Assembly (NCBI GenBank): GCA_031266415.1
Contig: JAISBB010000005.1
Span: 97,856 to 161,855 of the forward strand
DNA from: Oscillospiraceae bacterium
GTDB taxonomy: Bacteria > Bacillota > Clostridia > Oscillospirales > Ruminococcaceae
Direction: 5' to 3'
Length of the DNA: 64,000 bases
Shown piece by piece: positions 8,923 through 18,456 of the stretch. A program made the translations under genes and the position numbers. The stretch's first letter is position 1. Every line of letters starts with the position of its first letter. Under the pieces are notes generated by a model, which ran no database searches, had not been told where the DNA came from, and worked only from the letters and a program-made list of their open reading frames with translations.

Positions 8923-9728
8923 CTACCTTGCCCCTTTCTGGCGTGGCTTTGTTTAGCCTTAACTCCTTGAAATTCTCTATATTGCATTGCAAAAATAATA
9001 ATTAATGCAATCATAAAAATAATGGTAGAAAGCGCATTGATTTCCGGGCTTACTCTTTTCCTTGTCATTGCAAAAATTGCAAGCGGTAATGTTTGAGAAG
9101 TTGGCCCACTTGTGAAATAACTTATAACAAAATCATCCAGTGAAAATGCAACTACAATCAAAAAACCAGAAAGAACTCCCGGTGAAATTTCTGGCAAAAT
9201 CACTTTAAAAAATACTTGCAACCAGCCGCAACCTAAATCCATTGCCACATCACATAAATGTCTATCCATTTGCTTAAGTTTTGGCAACACACTAAACACA
9301 ACGTAGGGAACATTAGAAATTACATGCGCCAGAATTAATGTTTCAAATCCCATGTTAAACTTCAAAAAAGTGAACATAAGCATGAGAGAAACACCTGTTA
9401 CAATTTCTGGATTAACTATTGGCAAGTTTGTTAAAATAGTCATTACATTTTGAAGTCTTTTACTCAGAAAGTACATGCCAACAGCAGAAACCGTCCCCAA
9501 CACCGTTGCAACAACAGAAACAACTACTGCAACAACTAACGTGTTTAAAGCAGCCTGCAAAATTTCTGAATTATGCAGCAGCTTATTATACCATGTAAAT
9601 GTAAAACCTGTCCAGTGTGACCGACTTCTGGACTTATTAAATGAAAAGGTAATTAAAATAAACATTGGAATATGTGCAAACAGAAGAACCGCCATAACAT
9701 AAATTTTAGAACCTAACCCATGTTTCAA
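8919..9728 (-). CDS. potC: Polyamine ABC transporter permease
   Basis: PotC-type inner-membrane permease of 269 residues with six predicted membrane spans. The EAA loop that contacts the ATPase is visible as AMDLGCGWLQVFFKVILPE near residues 163-181. It forms a two-gene unit with the binding-protein gene. The ATPase (potA) and second permease (potB), which normally precede potC in the same operon, are absent: upstream is a portal-like gene with its own terminator. They must be elsewhere or lost. The TTG at 9728 is a weak start; an ATG about 12 codons in is possible. Confidence 0.88.
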   Translation of the reverse strand: MKHGLGSKIYVMAVLLFAHIPMFILITFSFNKSRSRSHWTGFTFTWYNKLLHNSEILQAALNTLVVAVVVSVVATVLGTVSAVGMYFLSKRLQNVMTILTNLPIVNPEIVTGVSLMLMFTFLKFNMGFETLILAHVISNVPYVVFSVLPKLKQMDRHLCDVAMDLGCGWLQVFFKVILPEISPGVLSGFLIVVAFSLDDFVISYFTSGPTSQTLPLAIFAMTRKRVSPEINALSTIIFMIALIIIFAMQYREFQGVKAKQSHARKGQGS

Positions 9729-9850
9729 CTACAATTACTCCGCCTTTCCGGATGACTTTTGCACAAAACCCCTCTTCGATGATTATAGCACACTAATACA
9801 AGCACACCAATTCCCACTTATCTCTGCTGGGAAATACTCAAAAATTATTG

Positions 9851-9892
9851 AAACAAAAAAACCAGCTGTCAACAAAAATTTGACGCTGGTTT
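9851..9892 (-). terminator. Rho-independent terminator after the portal-like gene
   Basis: Arms at 9859-9872 and 9880-9892 pair with one bulge (AAACCAGCTGTCAA with TTGACGCTGGTTT). Read on the minus strand the stem is followed by a run of seven T. It begins 6 bases after the portal-like stop codon. Confidence 0.8.
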
Positions 9893-9897
9893 CCTGG

Positions 9898-11037
9898 TTA
9901 ATTGCTTGTTTGTGCTTCTATATGACGCGCCTGTTCCATAAGCAATTTTGCACGCGCTTGCGTTAATTCATCGTGTAAATTAATTTTATCCCAAACAATC
10001 ATAAATTTGTCGTCAAAGCCAGAAAGCCGTGCCCACAATTTAATAATTTTATTAATACCAGGCGTAACAATTCTACGGTAACTTTCAATTTCACTTATTA
10101 AAATGTCGCTTTGTTGCTTGCTCATACGTTCTGTTGTTGCCCAACTTAACCCAAGCAAAAACGGAGGTACCCCCATTTTTGCAACAATTTGCTCTAACAT
10201 CTGCCTAACAGGAATTTCGGTATCAATTACATTGTTGTCTGCACCTATAACTTTAATATCCACATCTCCAACAGAAATAAAATCACGAACAATTCCAGCT
10301 GCACCATCACTCATCGCCTGTTCCCATTGCGTCGCAATGTTTTGAGCTATTTCTTGCGCACAATCAGCATCCATGCTGTTTGGCACAGGTTTGTAGTTCA
10401 CAGAAAACCGTATGTTTCCCACTCGATCGAAATTCAATCCAATAGAATTATATATTTTAAGAAGAATTCCACTAACAAATGGCAAGCCTTTAATAAGTGA
10501 ATTCCCATAAGGTTCGCCTGCTGTTGGGTTTAATGCAGAAAAAAGTAGCAATTCTGGGTGTGCTATTTTTTCATAATTTAACCCGCGACTTATCCAAAAT
10601 TCAGTTTCTAATGAAGCAGATTTCCTTTTCAACACGATTCTTTTCATATCGACGTTAATTAACGCCGCTATTGAGTCCCCATTAACATCTGGAATAATTT
10701 CCCCCAACGCACTGCCAAAAGTTAACATACTATCTAAGTAACATGTTACAAAATTATGGATCCCGTTGCTGTTTCCCACTACTTTCACATCTCGCAAAAA
10801 ATATTCGACCTGTTCTGTCATAAACTCATTATCTGACTTGATTTTAAAATCTCCAATAAGCCGAATAATTTTACTAATAGCGGCATCTATTATTGGAATT
10901 GATGCTCTAATATTTGAAAAGAGGGGAAACTGAACTTCTGGAGGGAACCCAATCCCAACATCAAGCTTCGTATTGCGGCTAGTTTGCAGACATATTTTCT
11001 TCTTGGTTCCATTTTTCTCACGCTTAAATATATTCAA
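9898..11037 (-). CDS. Phage portal protein-like, isolated prophage relic
   Basis: Resembles siphophage-type portal proteins, which form the dodecameric DNA channel of a capsid. Typical features are the N-terminal PIIDAAISKIIRLIG segment, the central GEPYGNSLIKGLPFV motif, and the C-terminal GVPPFLLGLSWATTERMSKQ followed by an amphipathic helix and KLWARLSGF. At 379 residues it is near the short end for portals. No terminase, capsid or tail gene of a normal prophage is nearby, yet the frame is intact with AAGGGAGAG upstream of its TTG start and its own terminator. Either selection maintains it or the loss of its prophage is recent. Confidence 0.72.
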   Translation of the reverse strand: MNIFKREKNGTKKKICLQTSRNTKLDVGIGFPPEVQFPLFSNIRASIPIIDAAISKIIRLIGDFKIKSDNEFMTEQVEYFLRDVKVVGNSNGIHNFVTCYLDSMLTFGSALGEIIPDVNGDSIAALINVDMKRIVLKRKSASLETEFWISRGLNYEKIAHPELLLFSALNPTAGEPYGNSLIKGLPFVSGILLKIYNSIGLNFDRVGNIRFSVNYKPVPNSMDADCAQEIAQNIATQWEQAMSDGAAGIVRDFISVGDVDIKVIGADNNVIDTEIPVRQMLEQIVAKMGVPPFLLGLSWATTERMSKQQSDILISEIESYRRIVTPGINKIIKLWARLSGFDDKFMIVWDKINLHDELTQARAKLLMEQARHIEAQTSN

Positions 11038-11099
11038 TCTTTCTGTCTCTCCCTTCTTGCCTTCATTTTAGGAATTTCACATGTTAAGATTAAGACAGA

Positions 11100-11127
11100 T
11101 TAAAAAGTTGCAAATTTTTTAGCAACT
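11100..11127 (-). terminator. Terminator of the nucleoside transporter operon
   Basis: Perfect 6-bp stem AGTTGC/GCAACT (11106-11111 and 11122-11127) with a 10-base AT loop. On the minus strand it is followed by TTTTT. It lies about 90 bases after the last gene of the nup-like operon. Confidence 0.6.
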
Positions 11128-11215
11128 CTATTTTCTTTGAATACACCGCACGCAAAAAATGGAATTAAAAACCTTCCATTGCTCAGCCAACTTCACTACC
11201 ATTTCTTTTAAAAAG

Positions 11216-12154
11216 TTACCGCAAATCTTTAGTATATGGAACCCCAACAGCCTTTGGCGCCAAAGATCTTCCCACAAATAAAATCAACACGGCAATAGTT
11301 AACACATATGGTAACATTTCTAACAATGCTTGAGAAACGAAGCCATTTTGCCCACCAAGCATTGTGGTACACTCACGTGCAAAACCAAACAAAAGACAGC
11401 TAAACATTGCACCTTGCGGTGTCCATTTACCAAAAATCAATGCTCCAAGAGCAATAAAACCTTGCCCACAAATGGTAACAGGGGAAAAAGAACTGGTTAC
11501 AGAAATTGACATGAAAGCGCCACCTAATGCAGCTAAAAAACCAGAACACAAAACACAAAAATACCGAATCTTAAAAACACTACCTCCCAAAGAATCAACA
11601 GCAGCCGGATGTTCCCCTGTTGCCAAAATTCTAAGCCCCCACTTAGTTCTATACATAAAAAACCAAAGAAAAAATACTAGTAAAAATGCAAACAATGTGG
11701 CTATACTTATTGCATTTATGGCTTCTAAGTCCGTTCCTTTTAATCTATTGGAAACGAATTTGGGGAAAGCTGACGGCAACTTTGGTGCTGATGCAGAAAG
11801 GGCTGAACCATTGAAAAGTTTTTTTGTTAATAAAATACTTATGCCCCCACCCAAAAAATTTATTGCCGTGCCAGAAATAGTTTGGTCTGCCCTAAATGTA
11901 ACACAGGCAACCGCATGCAAAAGAATAAGCAGCGCACCAGCGAACCCTGCCGCCAAAAAACCAACAAACGCACTGTTAGTGAAATAAGAAACACTTGCAC
12001 CAGTAAACGCACCAACAGTCATAATACCTTCCAAGGCAATATTCATAACACCAGAAAGCTCTGAAATAACACCACCAAGCGCAGCAAACAAAAGTGGGGT
12101 AGTGTACATCAGTGTTCCCACAAAAATAAGGGCTATGTTATTTGGTATTCTCAA
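11216..12154 (-). CDS. nupQ: Nucleoside-type ABC transporter permease (NupQ-like)
   Basis: Branched-chain-permease-like protein of 312 residues, matching NupQ/YufQ, the second permease of Bmp-family nucleoside (guanosine and related) importers. Key regions are the N-terminal YTTPLLFAALGGVISELSG, NIALEGIMTVGAF near residue 38, and the GEHPAAVDSLGGSV cytoplasmic loop near residue 180. Eight to nine hydrophobic segments are visible. The start overlaps the end of the preceding permease gene by 17 bases. Confidence 0.87.
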   Translation of the reverse strand: MRIPNNIALIFVGTLMYTTPLLFAALGGVISELSGVMNIALEGIMTVGAFTGASVSYFTNSAFVGFLAAGFAGALLILLHAVACVTFRADQTISGTAINFLGGGISILLTKKLFNGSALSASAPKLPSAFPKFVSNRLKGTDLEAINAISIATLFAFLLVFFLWFFMYRTKWGLRILATGEHPAAVDSLGGSVFKIRYFCVLCSGFLAALGGAFMSISVTSSFSPVTICGQGFIALGALIFGKWTPQGAMFSCLLFGFARECTTMLGGQNGFVSQALLEMLPYVLTIAVLILFVGRSLAPKAVGVPYTKDLR

Positions 12155-13265
12155 GTTTATTCTCCTTTTTCTTTTGCAGATAATTCAAAATAAGCTTATG
12201 CAAAAACGGAACGGCAATAAAGAAAATGATAACTCCAGTTATTATCTTTATAATTTCGCGAGGAGTCCCAACTTTAATTTGCATTAAACTGCTGCCACAT
12301 TTAATAGCACTAAAAAACAATCCCGAAAACAAACAACCAATTGGCGAACAATTTGCGACAAGCGCAATATAAATTCCTTCATTGCCATAACCTTCAAAAC
12401 CCGCCAAATTTGTCATTCTGTAAGGACTGACTCCTGTAATTTGAATAGCACCAGCAGCACCAGAAATAGCACCCGCAATAAACATAGAAAGCACCGTATT
12501 ACGCTTCACATTCATTCCCACAAAACTTGCCGTTTCGTGGTTAATTCCCATAGTTTTAAACTCAAAACCCCGCGTTGTTTTATTAAGAAAATAGTGTATT
12601 AAAATCACTGCAAGCAAAGCCACAAAAATTCCAATGTTCAAATCGGTTTTAAAAATATCTGAAAACAGCGGATTTTTTGCTATCATTCCTTTCCATTGCG
12701 CCGTTTCTTTAAATTTTTGAAAAATGGAAATTCTGGCGGTTTCTCTAATCGGAAGCGAAGCATCAAGATTTCGCACGAGTAACCAAGGCTGAGCAAAAAT
12801 ATATTTATGCAGATAAAAAGCAATCCAATTTAGCATAATAGAAATAACAACTTCGTTTATTCCAAACTTTGCTTTCAAAAACCCGGCAACAGCTCCCCAT
12901 ACACCTGCCGCAATAACAGCAGCTATAAATAAAGCCAAAAAGTGAATTACCGGTGGCAAAGAAAGCTTAATTCCCATTAAAGCAGCAACCAGTAACCCTA
13001 CCATATATTGACCTTCTGCACCAATGTTAAACAACCCACTTTTAAAAGCAAGTGCAACAGAAAGCCCTGTTAAAATCAATGGGGCACTTTTAACAATAAC
13101 CTGCACCATATATTTAGGTTTAGCAAAAATACCTTCCAACATCGCAAGATAAGAATTTATAGGGTCATAACCACAACAAATTAAACACAAGCCTCCAACA
13201 AAAAAACCACCAAGCAACGCAAAAAAAAATGGCACTAACTTCTTTTTCAAGTTAAACTTGTTCAT
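12138..13265 (-). CDS. nupP: Nucleoside-type ABC transporter permease (NupP-like)
   Basis: First permease of the Bmp-type importer, 375 residues. Diagnostic segments are SAPLILTGLSVALAFKSGLFNIGAEGQYMVG (residues about 60-90, given here in part as GLFNIGAEGQYMVG), FGINEVVISIMLNWIA near 135, and GINHETASFVGMN near 240. Its start overlaps the ATPase stop codon by 4 bases. Translation of the three genes is therefore coupled. Confidence 0.87.
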   Translation of the reverse strand: MNKFNLKKKLVPFFFALLGGFFVGGLCLICCGYDPINSYLAMLEGIFAKPKYMVQVIVKSAPLILTGLSVALAFKSGLFNIGAEGQYMVGLLVAALMGIKLSLPPVIHFLALFIAAVIAAGVWGAVAGFLKAKFGINEVVISIMLNWIAFYLHKYIFAQPWLLVRNLDASLPIRETARISIFQKFKETAQWKGMIAKNPLFSDIFKTDLNIGIFVALLAVILIHYFLNKTTRGFEFKTMGINHETASFVGMNVKRNTVLSMFIAGAISGAAGAIQITGVSPYRMTNLAGFEGYGNEGIYIALVANCSPIGCLFSGLFFSAIKCGSSLMQIKVGTPREIIKIITGVIIFFIAVPFLHKLILNYLQKKKENKLENTK

Positions 13266-14845
13266 TTCTTCCCTCCGCCAACCATCAATGCCCCCATCTC
13301 TTCCTCACTTGTGGCGTCTGCCTCAACAACTGCAATAATTTCTCCGTTGTAAATAACCGCTATTCTATCTGACATTTCCATTATTTCATTTAATTCCAAA
13401 GAAATCAACAAAATAGCTTTCTCTTTTTTTTTCTGCTCCCATAATTTCTGGTGCACATATTCAATTGCACCAATATCAAGGCCCCTTGTAGGCTGCATTG
13501 CCACCAAGAGGTCTGGGTTGTTGCTCACCTCACGTGCAATTATTACTTTTTGTTGATTCCCTCCAGAAAGTTTTTTTATAGGAATCTCTGCACAATTCGG
13601 TGGCCTGATGTCAAACTTTTCTATTAAGTCATCTGCAAACTGCTTAATCAAAATTTTATTCATGCGTCCACACCTTGAAAATGGTTTCTCTTTATATCTT
13701 TTAAGTATCATATTTTCAGCAACAGAAAATTTCATAACCAAGCCCGAGCGGTGCCTATCTTCCGGGATAGCAGAAATTCCTGAACAAATAACATTTTTGG
13801 TCGTTGTGTTTTGAATTTCTTTCCCGTGAATTTTTATGGTGCCAGATTCCACTTTTCGCAAACAAGTAATCGCTTCAACTAGTTCTTGCTGCCCGTTTTC
13901 ATCTACCCCGGCAACCCCCAAAATTTCACCAGCTTTAACTTCAAGTGAAACTCCATTGATTTTTTTTACTCCACGATCATCTTTAACAACAAGATCTTTA
14001 ATTTCAAGTATTGTTTTTTTGGATTTTGTTGTTTTCAACCGAGGGACAGAAACTATTTCACGCTCAACCATCATTGCCCCCAGTTGCTGTTCATTGTAGT
14101 CGTCAACGTGAACCGTTAAAACATTTTCGCCTCGCCTTATAATTGTGCAAAAATCGCACACACGCTTTATTTCATTTATTTTATGCGTAATCACAACAAT
14201 AGTTTTATTATTTGACGCTAAATTTCTCATAATCTGCATAAGATCATTTGCTTCTTGCGATGTTAACACGGCAGTTGGTTCATCTAGAATTAAAATTTCC
14301 GCTCCACGGTACAACACTTTTAAAATTTCAACACGCTGCTGCATACCAACAGACATATCTAAAACCTTCTTTTTAGTATTAACAGTCAATCTATATTCAT
14401 TAGAAAGTTCTGTAATTTCTCGGTTAGCTCTTTTAAAATCAATTACGCCAATTCCTTTTGTTAGTTCGCTCCCAAGCATAATATTTTGAGCAACCGTAAA
14501 AGTCTGCACCAACATAAAGTGTTGGTGAACCATTCCAATTCCGTAGTCTATTGCCATCTTTGGGTTCGTTATGTTAACCTGTTTGCCATTTATAGAAATA
14601 AACCCAATATCTTGGTGATAAAATCCACACAAAATATTCATTAATGTGGATTTGCCAGCACCATTTTCGCCTAATAGCGCATGAATTGTCCCGGGCATGA
14701 CATTTAAATCCACCCCGCGCAATGCATGATTCTTGCCAAAACTCTTGTGTATATTACACATACTAACAGCGGCAACGTTTTTCGCCGGCAGATGCTCTAA
14801 AAGCGATTGTTCGGTTCTTTCCAATTCCAAAAAAGCCACCACCAC
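13262..14845 (-). CDS. nupO: Nucleoside-type ABC transporter ATPase with two nucleotide-binding domains (NupO-like)
   Basis: ATP-binding subunit with tandem ABC domains, 527 residues. Domain 1 has Walker A GENGAGKST (about 56-64), signature SVGMQQR and Walker B ILILDEPTAVL. Domain 2 has a degenerate Walker A region GVDENGQQEL and signature LSGGNQQ, then LLVAMQPTRGLD. The degenerate second site is normal for the RbsA/NupO family. The operon order ATPase-permease-permease is conserved, but the substrate-binding lipoprotein gene (bmpA/nupN) that usually comes first is missing here. The GTG start is only moderately supported. Confidence 0.88.
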   Translation of the reverse strand: MVVAFLELERTEQSLLEHLPAKNVAAVSMCNIHKSFGKNHALRGVDLNVMPGTIHALLGENGAGKSTLMNILCGFYHQDIGFISINGKQVNITNPKMAIDYGIGMVHQHFMLVQTFTVAQNIMLGSELTKGIGVIDFKRANREITELSNEYRLTVNTKKKVLDMSVGMQQRVEILKVLYRGAEILILDEPTAVLTSQEANDLMQIMRNLASNNKTIVVITHKINEIKRVCDFCTIIRRGENVLTVHVDDYNEQQLGAMMVEREIVSVPRLKTTKSKKTILEIKDLVVKDDRGVKKINGVSLEVKAGEILGVAGVDENGQQELVEAITCLRKVESGTIKIHGKEIQNTTTKNVICSGISAIPEDRHRSGLVMKFSVAENMILKRYKEKPFSRCGRMNKILIKQFADDLIEKFDIRPPNCAEIPIKKLSGGNQQKVIIAREVSNNPDLLVAMQPTRGLDIGAIEYVHQKLWEQKKKEKAILLISLELNEIMEMSDRIAVIYNGEIIAVVEADATSEEEMGALMVGGGKK

Positions 14846-14897
14846 ATTTTATTTTCAGTCCTCTTTGATTATATATTACTTTTCTTTCAAAATCTAC

Positions 14898-14926
14898 TTG
14901 ACATTAAATAAAATATAGTGTAAAAT
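14898..14926 (+). promoter_or_regulatory. Housekeeping sigma promoter of the hrcA operon
   Basis: TTGACA (14898-14903), exactly 17 bases, then TAAAAT (14921-14926). Transcription would begin near 14933, inside the CIRCE operator. Confidence 0.8.
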
Positions 14927-14930
14927 CTAA

Positions 14931-14957
14931 TTAGCAGTCAGGGGGTTCAATTGCTAA
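14931..14957 (+). promoter_or_regulatory. CIRCE operator (HrcA binding site)
   Basis: Inverted repeat TTAGCAGTC, 9-base spacer, AATTGCTAA. It matches the CIRCE consensus TTAGCACTC-N9-GAGTGCTAA with one and two mismatches in the two arms. It overlaps the expected start point and ends 20 bases before the hrcA GTG. HrcA, encoded just downstream, would repress this operon until heat stress titrates GroE (known mechanism). Confidence 0.85.
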
Positions 14958-14977
14958 TTGCGCAAGGCGGTGAGTTT

Positions 14978-16006
14978 GTGAATCTAGATGAACGCAAAAA
15001 ACGAATCTTGGCCGTTGTTGTGGAAGAATACATTGTTAACCACAAACCTATTTGTTCAAGTTGGGTTGCAAATTTACTTGGAAATTGCCTTTCATCTGCA
15101 ACTATTCGAAATGAAATGGCATTCTTATATGAACTTGGCTTACTAGAACAACCTCACACTTCTGCAGGGCGCATCCCTTCTGTAAATGGCTACAGATTTT
15201 ATACTGAAAATATATTGAGAAGCCGAGAAATAGATAACCTTACTCGAGAAAAAATTACATTTTTGCTGGAAGGGCATGCAGACCAAAAAACCATTTTAAC
15301 ACGAGTTTGCTCTCTTTTAGCAAAAGTAACTCGTTGTGTTGTGACCGCTTCTACCCCACATTCAAAAACAGATAAAATTCAACATTTGGAGGTGATACAA
15401 ACCGCAGCTGATCTTTGTGTTATAGTTTTGGCAACAACTTCTTCTAAATCAAGCCACAAAATTTGTCGTTTTAATCATACTCTGCCAAGTAATTTTGTGG
15501 AAGGCTTAAATACATTTTTAAACAACACTTTCTCAAACAGATATCTAACAGAAGTTACCCACTCTTTCGTTGAGTCGATTATCGCAACTACTCCTCTTAC
15601 TAACAATTTATTTAATACAATTCTTGCCCCTATCCTTTTCACCATATATCAAATTTGCTTGGACAACTGCAATATTGACATTTACACAAAAGGGCGCAGC
15701 AATTTACTTCTTTACTCGGAATTGGCACAAAATGTGAAAATTATTCTTGATTTCTTAGAAGATCATAAAAAAATCCTGGAATTAATGACAGCACCCCCTG
15801 GCAATTTAGAGATAAAAGTCGGGCAAAACATTGGGAGTAGCGAGTTACGACCATTTAGCATTTTGAATGCTTGTTACACTGTTAAAGGAATAGGAGACGC
15901 ACACATTATGACAATTGGACCGGTTAGAGTTGAATATCAAATTGGGGTTACTTACCTTAAATATTTTTCTGAACTTCTGCCGGAATATTTAAAACAGAAA
16001 AGTTAG
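14978..16006 (+). CDS. hrcA: Heat-inducible transcription repressor HrcA
   Basis: Repressor of class I heat-shock genes through CIRCE. The N-terminal winged-helix part has LDERKKRILAVVVEEYI and the recognition region SSATIRNEMAFLYELGLLEQPHTSAGR-type motif (residues about 34-60). The C-terminal segment SSELRPFSILNACYTVKG and GPVRVEYQ matches the family. I chose GTG 14978 because AAGGCGGTG lies 5 bases upstream and the protein then begins MNLDERKKR; an upstream TTG at 14951 falls inside CIRCE. First gene of hrcA-grpE-dnaK-dnaJ. Confidence 0.94.
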   Translation: MNLDERKKRILAVVVEEYIVNHKPICSSWVANLLGNCLSSATIRNEMAFLYELGLLEQPHTSAGRIPSVNGYRFYTENILRSREIDNLTREKITFLLEGHADQKTILTRVCSLLAKVTRCVVTASTPHSKTDKIQHLEVIQTAADLCVIVLATTSSKSSHKICRFNHTLPSNFVEGLNTFLNNTFSNRYLTEVTHSFVESIIATTPLTNNLFNTILAPILFTIYQICLDNCNIDIYTKGRSNLLLYSELAQNVKIILDFLEDHKKILELMTAPPGNLEIKVGQNIGSSELRPFSILNACYTVKGIGDAHIMTIGPVRVEYQIGVTYLKYFSELLPEYLKQKS

Positions 16007-16021
16007 AAGGTGAAAAATTTT

Positions 16022-16567
16022 ATGGTCAACAAAAATCAACCTGACACAAACGATACCTGCAAAAACAAATTTAAACAAGAAGCAGAATGCGAAAACACAA
16101 AAACTAAATGCCAAGAAAATAGTGCAGAATATGAAACGGAACCTCTTGAAAAAAAATACGAAGAATTAAACGAACGCTTCATGCGGCTTGCTGCAGAATA
16201 TGAAAACTACCGCAAACGCTCTACAAAAGAGAAAGAGCAAATCTATTTAGATGCAGTTGCCGGAGTTGTTAGTCAATTTTTAAGCGTAATAGATAGCCTT
16301 GAAGCGGCTTTAACACTCAAAATCCCCGATTCTGAATTTAAAAAAGGAATTGAATTAGTTTATGGAAATTGCCTTACCGCATTGAAAAATCTGGGCGTGA
16401 AAACAATCGAGGAAGCCGGTGAAAAATTCGACCCCAACATCCACAACGCTGTTTTACACATTAATGACGATTCTAACAAAGAAAATGAAGTTGTTGAGAT
16501 TTTGCAAAAAGGCTATTCAATTGCGCAAAAAATAATTCGGCACGCAATGGTGAAGGTTTCAAATTGA
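16022..16567 (+). CDS. grpE: Nucleotide exchange factor GrpE
   Basis: Co-chaperone that releases ADP from DnaK. A charged N-terminal coiled coil (about residues 1-75, including RFMRLAAEYENYRKRSTKEKE) is followed by the beta-wing with GEKFDPNIHNAV and the C-terminal GYSIAQKIIRHAMVKVSN. The ATG at 16022 follows AGAAGGTG at good spacing; the frame extends upstream to a GTG at 16010 that overlaps this site. It is the second gene of the operon, with a 15-base gap after hrcA. Confidence 0.94.
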   Translation: MVNKNQPDTNDTCKNKFKQEAECENTKTKCQENSAEYETEPLEKKYEELNERFMRLAAEYENYRKRSTKEKEQIYLDAVAGVVSQFLSVIDSLEAALTLKIPDSEFKKGIELVYGNCLTALKNLGVKTIEEAGEKFDPNIHNAVLHINDDSNKENEVVEILQKGYSIAQKIIRHAMVKVSN

Positions 16568-16594
16568 AAAAAATTTATTAAAGAGGAGATATTT

Positions 16595-18409
16595 ATGAGT
16601 AAAATAATAGGAATTGACCTGGGCACAACAAATTCATGCGTTGCAGTGATTGAAGGTGAGGGCACTGTCGTAATCCCCAATAGTGAAGGATCAAGAACAA
16701 CACCTTCAGTGGTTGCATTTTTAAAAGATGGGACAAGAGTAGTTGGGCAATCTGCAAAACACCAAGCAGTAATAAACCCAAACACAATCATTTCCATTAA
16801 ACGTGAAATGGGAACTGATTATAAAACCTCTATCAATGGAAAAAATTACACACCGCAAGAAATTTCTGCCATGATTCTTCAAAAATTAAAAGCAGACGCC
16901 GAAGCATATCTTGGGCACACCGTTTCTGAAGCCGTAATAACAGTCCCTGCTTATTTTACAGACGCACAACGGCAAGCAACAAAAGATGCCGGCAAAATTG
17001 CTGGGCTTGAAGTTAAAAGAATTATTAATGAACCAACAGCAGCTGCGTTAGCATATGGTATTAACAAAGAACAAGATCAAAAAATTTTGGTTTATGACCT
17101 TGGTGGCGGCACTTTTGATGTCTCTGTTATAGAAATGGGGGAAGGTATTCAAGAAGTTCTCGCAACAGCTGGCAATAACAGGCTCGGTGGTGACGATTTT
17201 GATGACCGCATTATTAAATTCTTAGCAAATGAATTTAAAATGACAAATGGCATTGACCTTTTGCAAGATAAAATGGCGATGCAACGCTTGAAAGAAGCGG
17301 CCGAAAAAGCAAAAATTGAACTTTCAAATACAGTTCAAACAAGTATTAATTTGCCATTTATCACGGCAGATGCAAACGGACCTAAACATTTAGACATAAC
17401 ATTAACACGTGCAAAATTCAATGAATTAACAGCAGACCTAGTGGAAGCAACAATGGAGCCAGTTAAACAAGCAATGGCTGATGCCAACATTAAAGTTACA
17501 GATATTCACAAAATTTTAATGGTAGGCGGTTCCTCAAGAATTCCAGCTGTTCAAGAAGCAATTCAAAAATATATTGGCAAGGAACCATTTAAAGGGATTA
17601 ACCCAGATGAGTGCGTTGCAATTGGAGCCGCTCTTCAAGGTGGTGTTTTAGGTGGCGACGTGAAAGGCCTGCTTCTTTTAGATGTAACCCCACTTTCACT
17701 TGGCCTGGAGACTTTAGGGGGCGTTTTTACAAAAATAATTGAAAGAAATACAACAATCCCAACAAAAAAATCCCAAGTTTTCTCAACAGCAGCAGATAAC
17801 CAAACATCTGTTGAGATTCACATTTTGCAAGGGGAACGCGAAATGGCAAGTGGAAACAAAACCATTGGGCTTTTCAAATTAGATGGAATCCCGCCCGCTG
17901 CCAGAGGTGTTCCGCAAATTGAAGTTACTTTCGACATCGACGCCAATGGAATTGTGAACGTCTCTGCAAAAGATTTGGGTACAGGGAAAGAACAAAAAGT
18001 GACTATTACCTCTTCAACTAACATGTCAAAAACAGATATTGAAAACGCAATAAAAGAAGCGGAACAATTTGCTGCCGAAGATAAAACAAAAAAAGATGAA
18101 ATTGACATTAAAAATTCAGCAGATCAAATGATTTACCAAGCAGAAAAAACTCTTAATGACATGGGCGACAAAATTTCTGACGAAGAGAAAGAAATCATGA
18201 AACAAAAAACACAAGCACTCAAAGAAGCCATTGCCAGCAACGATATATCTGCAACTAAAAGCAAACAAGAAGAACTTCAAAAAAGTTTGTTTGAAATATC
18301 ACAAAAACTCTATCAACAATCCGCAAACACTAGTGCAGAAAAAGAACCTAACAGCGGCGTGGTTGACGCAGACTACACAGACGTGAAGGAAGAACCCAAA
18401 GAAGATTAG
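16595..18409 (+). CDS. dnaK: Chaperone protein DnaK (Hsp70)
   Basis: ATP-dependent Hsp70 chaperone of 604 residues, the Gram-positive length. ATPase-domain motifs are [14 protein letters not shown] at the N-terminus, [29 protein letters not shown] and [11 protein letters not shown]; the conserved linker is [12 protein letters not shown]. The C-terminal tail ends EEPKED. AAAGAGGAG precedes the ATG. No defects are visible. Confidence 0.98.
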   Translation: MSKIIGIDLGTTNSCVAVIEGEGTVVIPNSEGSRTTPSVVAFLKDGTRVVGQSAKHQAVINPNTIISIKREMGTDYKTSINGKNYTPQEISAMILQKLKADAEAYLGHTVSEAVITVPAYFTDAQRQATKDAGKIAGLEVKRIINEPTAAALAYGINKEQDQKILVYDLGGGTFDVSVIEMGEGIQEVLATAGNNRLGGDDFDDRIIKFLANEFKMTNGIDLLQDKMAMQRLKEAAEKAKIELSNTVQTSINLPFITADANGPKHLDITLTRAKFNELTADLVEATMEPVKQAMADANIKVTDIHKILMVGGSSRIPAVQEAIQKYIGKEPFKGINPDECVAIGAALQGGVLGGDVKGLLLLDVTPLSLGLETLGGVFTKIIERNTTIPTKKSQVFSTAADNQTSVEIHILQGEREMASGNKTIGLFKLDGIPPAARGVPQIEVTFDIDANGIVNVSAKDLGTGKEQKVTITSSTNMSKTDIENAIKEAEQFAAEDKTKKDEIDIKNSADQMIYQAEKTLNDMGDKISDEEKEIMKQKTQALKEAIASNDISATKSKQEELQKSLFEISQKLYQQSANTSAEKEPNSGVVDADYTDVKEEPKED

Positions 18410-18456
18410 AGTTTACTTTTGGTTTGTGAAAGATGATGTCAGAAAGGAGAAAAATC

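Noticed and set aside
11364..11987. 207-codon plus-strand frame
   Set aside because: It is antisense to a clear NupQ-like permease and has no family resemblance or ribosome site.
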